Shown here piece by piece: positions 60,303 to 64,000 of a stretch of 64,000 nt of DNA. Position numbers and translations under genes: made by a program. The notes under the pieces were generated by a model. That model did no database searches, was not told the origin of the DNA, and was given only the letters and a program-made list of their open reading frames with translations. The stretch is from NCBI RefSeq assembly GCF_029813785.1, contig NZ_JARVKY010000004.1, forward strand, positions 248,001 to 312,000, given 5' to 3'. Within the stretch, counting starts at the first letter, position 1. Each line of letters begins with the position of its first letter. This DNA comes from Streptomyces sp. DH41. Its GTDB lineage: Bacteria > Actinomycetota > Actinomycetes > Streptomycetales > Streptomycetaceae.

Positions 60303-63300
60303 TTGCCCACGTCCCCCGTCCCCGACCCCGTCCGCGCTCCCGGGCACGACACGCCGATCGCCCTCGTCGGCGCCGCCTGCCGCCTTCCCGGGGGCATCAC
60401 CTCCCTGGACGGCCTGTGGACGGCCCTGAGCGAGGGCCGGGACCTGGTCACCGAGGTCCCCGCGGACCGCTTCGACACGTCCCGGTTCCTCGACCGGGAC
60501 CCCCGCCGCCCCGGCAAGACGTACACCGTCGCGGGCGGGTTCCTCCCGGACTACGACCGGTTCGACGCCTCCTACTTCGGCATCTCGCCGCGCGAGGCCG
60601 CCCACATGGACCCGCAGCAACGGCTGCTGCTGGAGATGGCGGTCGAGGCGCTGGACGACGCCGGGCTGGACGCCGACCGGCTCGCGGGGACGGACACCGC
60701 CGCCTTCGTCGGCTGCGCCGGGTCGTCGGCGCTGGCCCTGATGGGTACCGTCCCGGACGGAACCGGCCCCTACACCATGACCGGCGGAGCCAACTCCATC
60801 GTCTCCAACCGGTTGTCGCACGTCTTCGACCTGCGGGGCCCGAGCATGACGGTCGACACCGCCTGTTCGTCGGCCCTGACGGCGGTGCACCAGGCGTGCG
60901 AGACGCTGCGCACCGGCCGCAGCCGCACGGCCTTCGCGGGTGGCATCGGTCTGCTGCTCGATCCCCACCCCTACGTCGGGTTCTCCAAGGCGTCGATGCT
61001 GTCCCCGACCGGCCGGTGCCGGACCTTCTCCGCCGACGCCGACGGCTTCGTACGGGCGGAGGGCGGGGCACTGGTCGTCCTCAAGCCGCTCGCCGACGCG
61101 CTCGCCGACGGCGACCGGGTGCACGCGGTGATCCGGGCCTCCGGTGTCAACAGCGACGGGCACACCCAGGGGATGGCCCTGCCCAGCAGCGAGGCGCAGG
61201 AGGAACTGCTGCGCACGCTCTACCGCGACGCCGGGGTGTCCCCGGACGAACTGGTGTACTTCGAGGCGCACGGCACCGGAACGCGGGCCGGGGACCGCGC
61301 CGAGTGCCGGGCGGTCGGACGGGCCCTCGCCACGGCCCGCACCAGGGGGCCGCTGCCCATCGGCTCGGTCAAGAGCAACCTGGGGCACCTGGAGGCGGCG
61401 TCGGGCATGCCGGGGCTGCTCAAGGCGTGCCTGGTGCTGCGCCACGGGCACATCCCCGCCAGCTTGCACGCCGAACCGCTCGCCACCGATATCGACTTCG
61501 CCGGGCTCGGGCTGGAACCGGCCGTGACCGCCAGGCCGGTGCCGCCCTGTGAGGGCCGGGGGGCGGTCGGGGTCAGCTCCGCCGGGTTCGGCGGCGCGAA
61601 CGCGCACGTCCTGCTCGGAGCGGCACCCGCTCCCGCCCCCACGCGGGCGGAGGCCGCCCGGCCGCGGGGCGGGGCGCTGCCCGTGCTGGTCTCGGCCCGT
61701 ACCGAGGAAGCCCTGACGTCCGCCCTGCACGGGACGGCCGACCACCTGGAGACCGTCGGGCCCGACGCGTTCTACGACACCGCCTGGACCGCCTGCCGCC
61801 GACGGCACGCGCACCCGCACCGCGCGGTGGTACTGGCCCGCACACCGGAAGAGGCCACCGACCGGCTGCGGGACCGGGCCGCCTCCCCGGCCGTACCGCC
61901 GCCGCCCGTCACCGGGCAACCCGGAAGCGCGAAGGTGGTGTTCGCGTTCTCCGGGAACGGGTCGCAGTGGCACGGGATGGGCGCCGACCTGATGGCCGCG
62001 GTGCCCGCCTTCCGCGCCGCCGTCACGGAGGCGGACGCCGCGCTGACCCCGCTGCTCGGCTGGTCGGTGGCCCGCGAACTGGCCGCGCCGGGCGGGAACT
62101 CGCGCATGGAGCGCACGGAGGTCGCCCAGCCCGCGCTGTTCGCCCTGCAATGGGGGCTCGTGGCCGCGCTGGCCGAACAGGGGGTGTGCCCCGACGTGGT
62201 CCTCGGGCACAGCGTCGGCGAGATCGCCGCCGCCTGCGCCGCGGGAGCGCTGGACCTGCCCGCCGCCGCGCGGGTGGTGGCCGAGCGCAGCCGGTTGCAG
62301 GCCACCACCGCCGGCAGCGGCCGCATGGCGGCGGTGGGGTTGCCCGAGGGGGAGGCCCGCGCGCTGCTGCTGCCGTACCGCGGGAAGCTGGAGATCGCCG
62401 CCGTCAACAGCGTCCGCGACGTGACCGTCAGCGGTGACGAGACGGCCCTGAAGGAGCTGGGGCAGCACCTCGCGGAGCGGGACGTGTTCTTCCGGCCGCT
62501 GGACCTCGACTACGCCTTCCACAGCCGGCACATGGACCCGCTCGCCGAGCCCATGAAGGCGGCACTGGCCGATCTGTGCCCCGGAGCGCTGCGGCTGCCG
62601 TTCGCCTCGACCGTCACCGGCCGGCTCCGGCACGCCGAGGAGGGCACCGGTCTGGACGCCGGGTACTGGTGGCGGAACCTGCGGCGGCCCGTACTGTTCG
62701 CCGACGCGGTCGCCGCCGTGCTGGAGGAGGGCTGCGGGGCGCTCGTCGAGGTCGGCCCGCACCCGGTGCTGACGGCGTACCTGCGCCGCGCCGCCGAGTC
62801 GGCGGGCGTCCCGGCCGCGGTCCTGCCCACCCTGCGTCGCCACGGCCGGGGCGCGGACGCCTTGGAGGAGACGGTCGGAGGTGTCCTGGCCGCCGGAGCC
62901 GGGGACTGGTCGGCGTTCTTCCCCGTACCCGGGAAGGTCACCGACCTGCCGCCGTACGCCTGGCAACGTGAGACGCACCCGTTGCCGCCCGCCACGTCGT
63001 GGACCCGCACCTGCGGGAGCGGCGTCCTGGACCACCCGCTGCTCGGCGAACGGGCCGCGGCCCTGGAACCGGGCTGGCACCAGCGTCTCGACCCGGTCCG
63101 GCTGCCGTGGCTCGCCGACCACAAGGTGTCCGGCGCGGTGCTGATGCCGGCGGCCGGGTACGTCGAGGCCGTCCTGGCGGCCGGGAGCCGGGTCCTCGAC
63201 GGCCCCCTGGAGGTCACGGGGCTGACCTTCCAGCCGCTCACCCTGCCCTGGGACGACCCGCACCTGGACATCTGGCTGCACACCTCCGTTTGCGACGAGG

Positions 63301-64000
63301 ACGGCGTGGTGCGCGTGGCGAGCCGGTCCGGTGGCCCCGGGCAGCCGTGGCGGGCACACGCCCGCGGCCGGGTCCGGCGCCTGCTCGGCCGCGCCCCCGG
63401 GGGACTCGACGGCGGGCGGCACGGCGACCTGCCCCGGGGCGCCGAGGCGGACGAGGTCTACCGCCGGGCCCGTCGCGGGGGACTGGACTACGGCCCCTCC
63501 TTCCGCGTCCTCGAGTACGTCCGCACCGACGGCCGCGAGTCGTCGGCCCGCTACCGGGCCGACCACCTCGACACCGCCGGCTACCTCGCGCACCCGGCGA
63601 TCCTCGACGGCGCCCTGCAGGCCGGCGCCGTACTGCTGGACGGCGCCGACGAGACGGCCTTCCTGCCCGCTGCCGTCGACACCGTCCGCCTCTGGCGGCC
63701 ACCGACCGCAACCGGTCACGTCCGGGTGCGCGCGCGGTCCGCCACCGCCGCCGAGGCCGTCTGGGACGTCACCGTCGCCGACGAGGACGGCACGATCTGC
63801 GTGGAACTGCTCGGCTGCCGGCTGCGCCGCTTCGACACCGGGGTCCGGCCGGCGGTCAGCGAGTGCGTCACCGAACTGCGTTCCGCTCCGCGTCCCGAGC
63901 ACGGCGCGGCCTCCGTCCCGCTCCCCAACCCACGAGCCGGGGAGACCGCGACCGCCGCGCCGGTCGACGTGGTCCTGTCCGAGTCCGAGACGCGCCGGGC
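60303..64000 (+). CDS. Type I polyketide synthase, KS-AT-DH part (3'-truncated by the window)
   Basis: The gene begins at a TTG with AAGGAGA 7 bases upstream and is still open after 1,232 codons. Ketosynthase (about 17-440): C188 in VDTACSSAL, H323 in EAHGTGT, H362 in SNLGH, all intact. Acyltransferase (about 540-850): S637 in GHSVGE, and Y737-A-F-H740 at the specificity site, between malonyl (HAFH) and methylmalonyl (YASH) types. Dehydratase (from about 900): H940 in HKVSGAVLMPAAG and D1102 in ILDGALQ. There is no docking or loading domain before the KS. ACP and other domains lie past the window. The enzyme builds a polyketide or lipid chain; the product is unknown. Confidence 0.93.
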   Translation, partial: MPTSPVPDPVRAPGHDTPIALVGAACRLPGGITSLDGLWTALSEGRDLVTEVPADRFDTSRFLDRDPRRPGKTYTVAGGFLPDYDRFDASYFGISPREAAHMDPQQRLLLEMAVEALDDAGLDADRLAGTDTAAFVGCAGSSALALMGTVPDGTGPYTMTGGANSIVSNRLSHVFDLRGPSMTVDTACSSALTAVHQACETLRTGRSRTAFAGGIGLLLDPHPYVGFSKASMLSPTGRCRTFSADADGFVRAEGGALVVLKPLADALADGDRVHAVIRASGVNSDGHTQGMALPSSEAQEELLRTLYRDAGVSPDELVYFEAHGTGTRAGDRAECRAVGRALATARTRGPLPIGSVKSNLGHLEAASGMPGLLKACLVLRHGHIPASLHAEPLATDIDFAGLGLEPAVTARPVPPCEGRGAVGVSSAGFGGANAHVLLGAAPAPAPTRAEAARPRGGALPVLVSARTEEALTSALHGTADHLETVGPDAFYDTAWTACRRRHAHPHRAVVLARTPEEATDRLRDRAASPAVPPPPVTGQPGSAKVVFAFSGNGSQWHGMGADLMAAVPAFRAAVTEADAALTPLLGWSVARELAAPGGNSRMERTEVAQPALFALQWGLVAALAEQGVCPDVVLGHSVGEIAAACAAGALDLPAAARVVAERSRLQATTAGSGRMAAVGLPEGEARALLLPYRGKLEIAAVNSVRDVTVSGDETALKELGQHLAERDVFFRPLDLDYAFHSRHMDPLAEPMKAALADLCPGALRLPFASTVTGRLRHAEEGTGLDAGYWWRNLRRPVLFADAVAAVLEEGCGALVEVGPHPVLTAYLRRAAESAGVPAAVLPTLRRHGRGADALEETVGGVLAAGAGDWSAFFPVPGKVTDLPPYAWQRETHPLPPATSWTRTCGSGVLDHPLLGERAAALEPGWHQRLDPVRLPWLADHKVSGAVLMPAAGYVEAVLAAGSRVLDGPLEVTGLTFQPLTLPWDDPHLDIWLHTSVCDEDGVVRVASRSGGPGQPWRAHARGRVRRLLGRAPGGLDGGRHGDLPRGAEADEVYRRARRGGLDYGPSFRVLEYVRTDGRESSARYRADHLDTAGYLAHPAILDGALQAGAVLLDGADETAFLPAAVDTVRLWRPPTATGHVRVRARSATAAEAVWDVTVADEDGTICVELLGCRLRRFDTGVRPAVSECVTELRSAPRPEHGAASVPLPNPRAGETATAAPVDVVLSESETRR

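Overview
The window is very GC-rich actinomycete DNA, almost certainly Streptomyces. The signs are overlapping ATGA/GTGA gene junctions, many GTG starts, a DUF574 methyltransferase, a large RsbW-like/PAS/GAF/SpoIIE phosphatase, a perfect CebR-type box before a mannanase, and the first gene of a modular polyketide synthase. The window opens inside narG and closes inside the polyketide synthase gene. I recognised no tRNA, rRNA, CRISPR array, insertion sequence or prophage.

Layout. 1-3.9 kb: end of a narGHJI respiratory nitrate reductase operon. 4-14.2 kb: mixed chromosomal genes, including an XRE regulator/SDR pair and an Lrp/SMP-30 pair (each divergent around a visible dyad), a DUF574 methyltransferase, an alpha/beta hydrolase, cspA, an L,D-transpeptidase-like lipoprotein, a frameshifted BioF2/GNAT-type gene and a Tat-exported GH109-type oxidoreductase. 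14.7-22.5 kb: SpoIIE phosphatase, M23 endopeptidase, PPK2, and an aldo/keto reductase divergent from a TetR gene with a strong operator candidate. 22.8-33.2 kb: a secreted protein, then a compact co-directional set that looks like an exopolysaccharide system: CE18/Agd3-like deacetylase, PelF-type glycosyltransferase, polytopic membrane protein, LegB-like SDR, nucleotidyltransferase, second SDR, GH135 and GH114. 33.2-41.2 kb: MhuD-like haem-degrading protein, small membrane protein, pyruvate carboxylase, CAP-domain protein and a two-component system. 41.2-47.7 kb: secreted carbohydrate enzymes on the minus strand (GH5 mannanase; ThuA/DUF1080/ricin protein; PQQ sugar dehydrogenase/PKD/ricin protein). 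48.2-56.2 kb: membrane sulfite-oxidase-like molybdoenzyme, double alpha/beta hydrolase next to a MerR gene, kinase-like protein, MFS transporter and a divergent AraC regulator. 56.5-64 kb: MMPL exporter, thioester-reductase-like SDR and a KS-AT-DH polyketide synthase, the likely edge of a biosynthetic cluster.

The most interesting unit is the 23.8-33.2 kb operon. It brings together enzyme types known from fungal galactosaminogalactan synthesis (a deacetylase of the Agd3 type, GH135 and GH114) with a bacterial PelF-type glycosyltransferase and nucleotide-sugar enzymes. This suggests a partly deacetylated, galactosamine-rich extracellular polymer. That is an inference from domain content; the polymer itself cannot be read from the sequence. 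All family assignments come from reading motifs and remembered family features, not from database searches.
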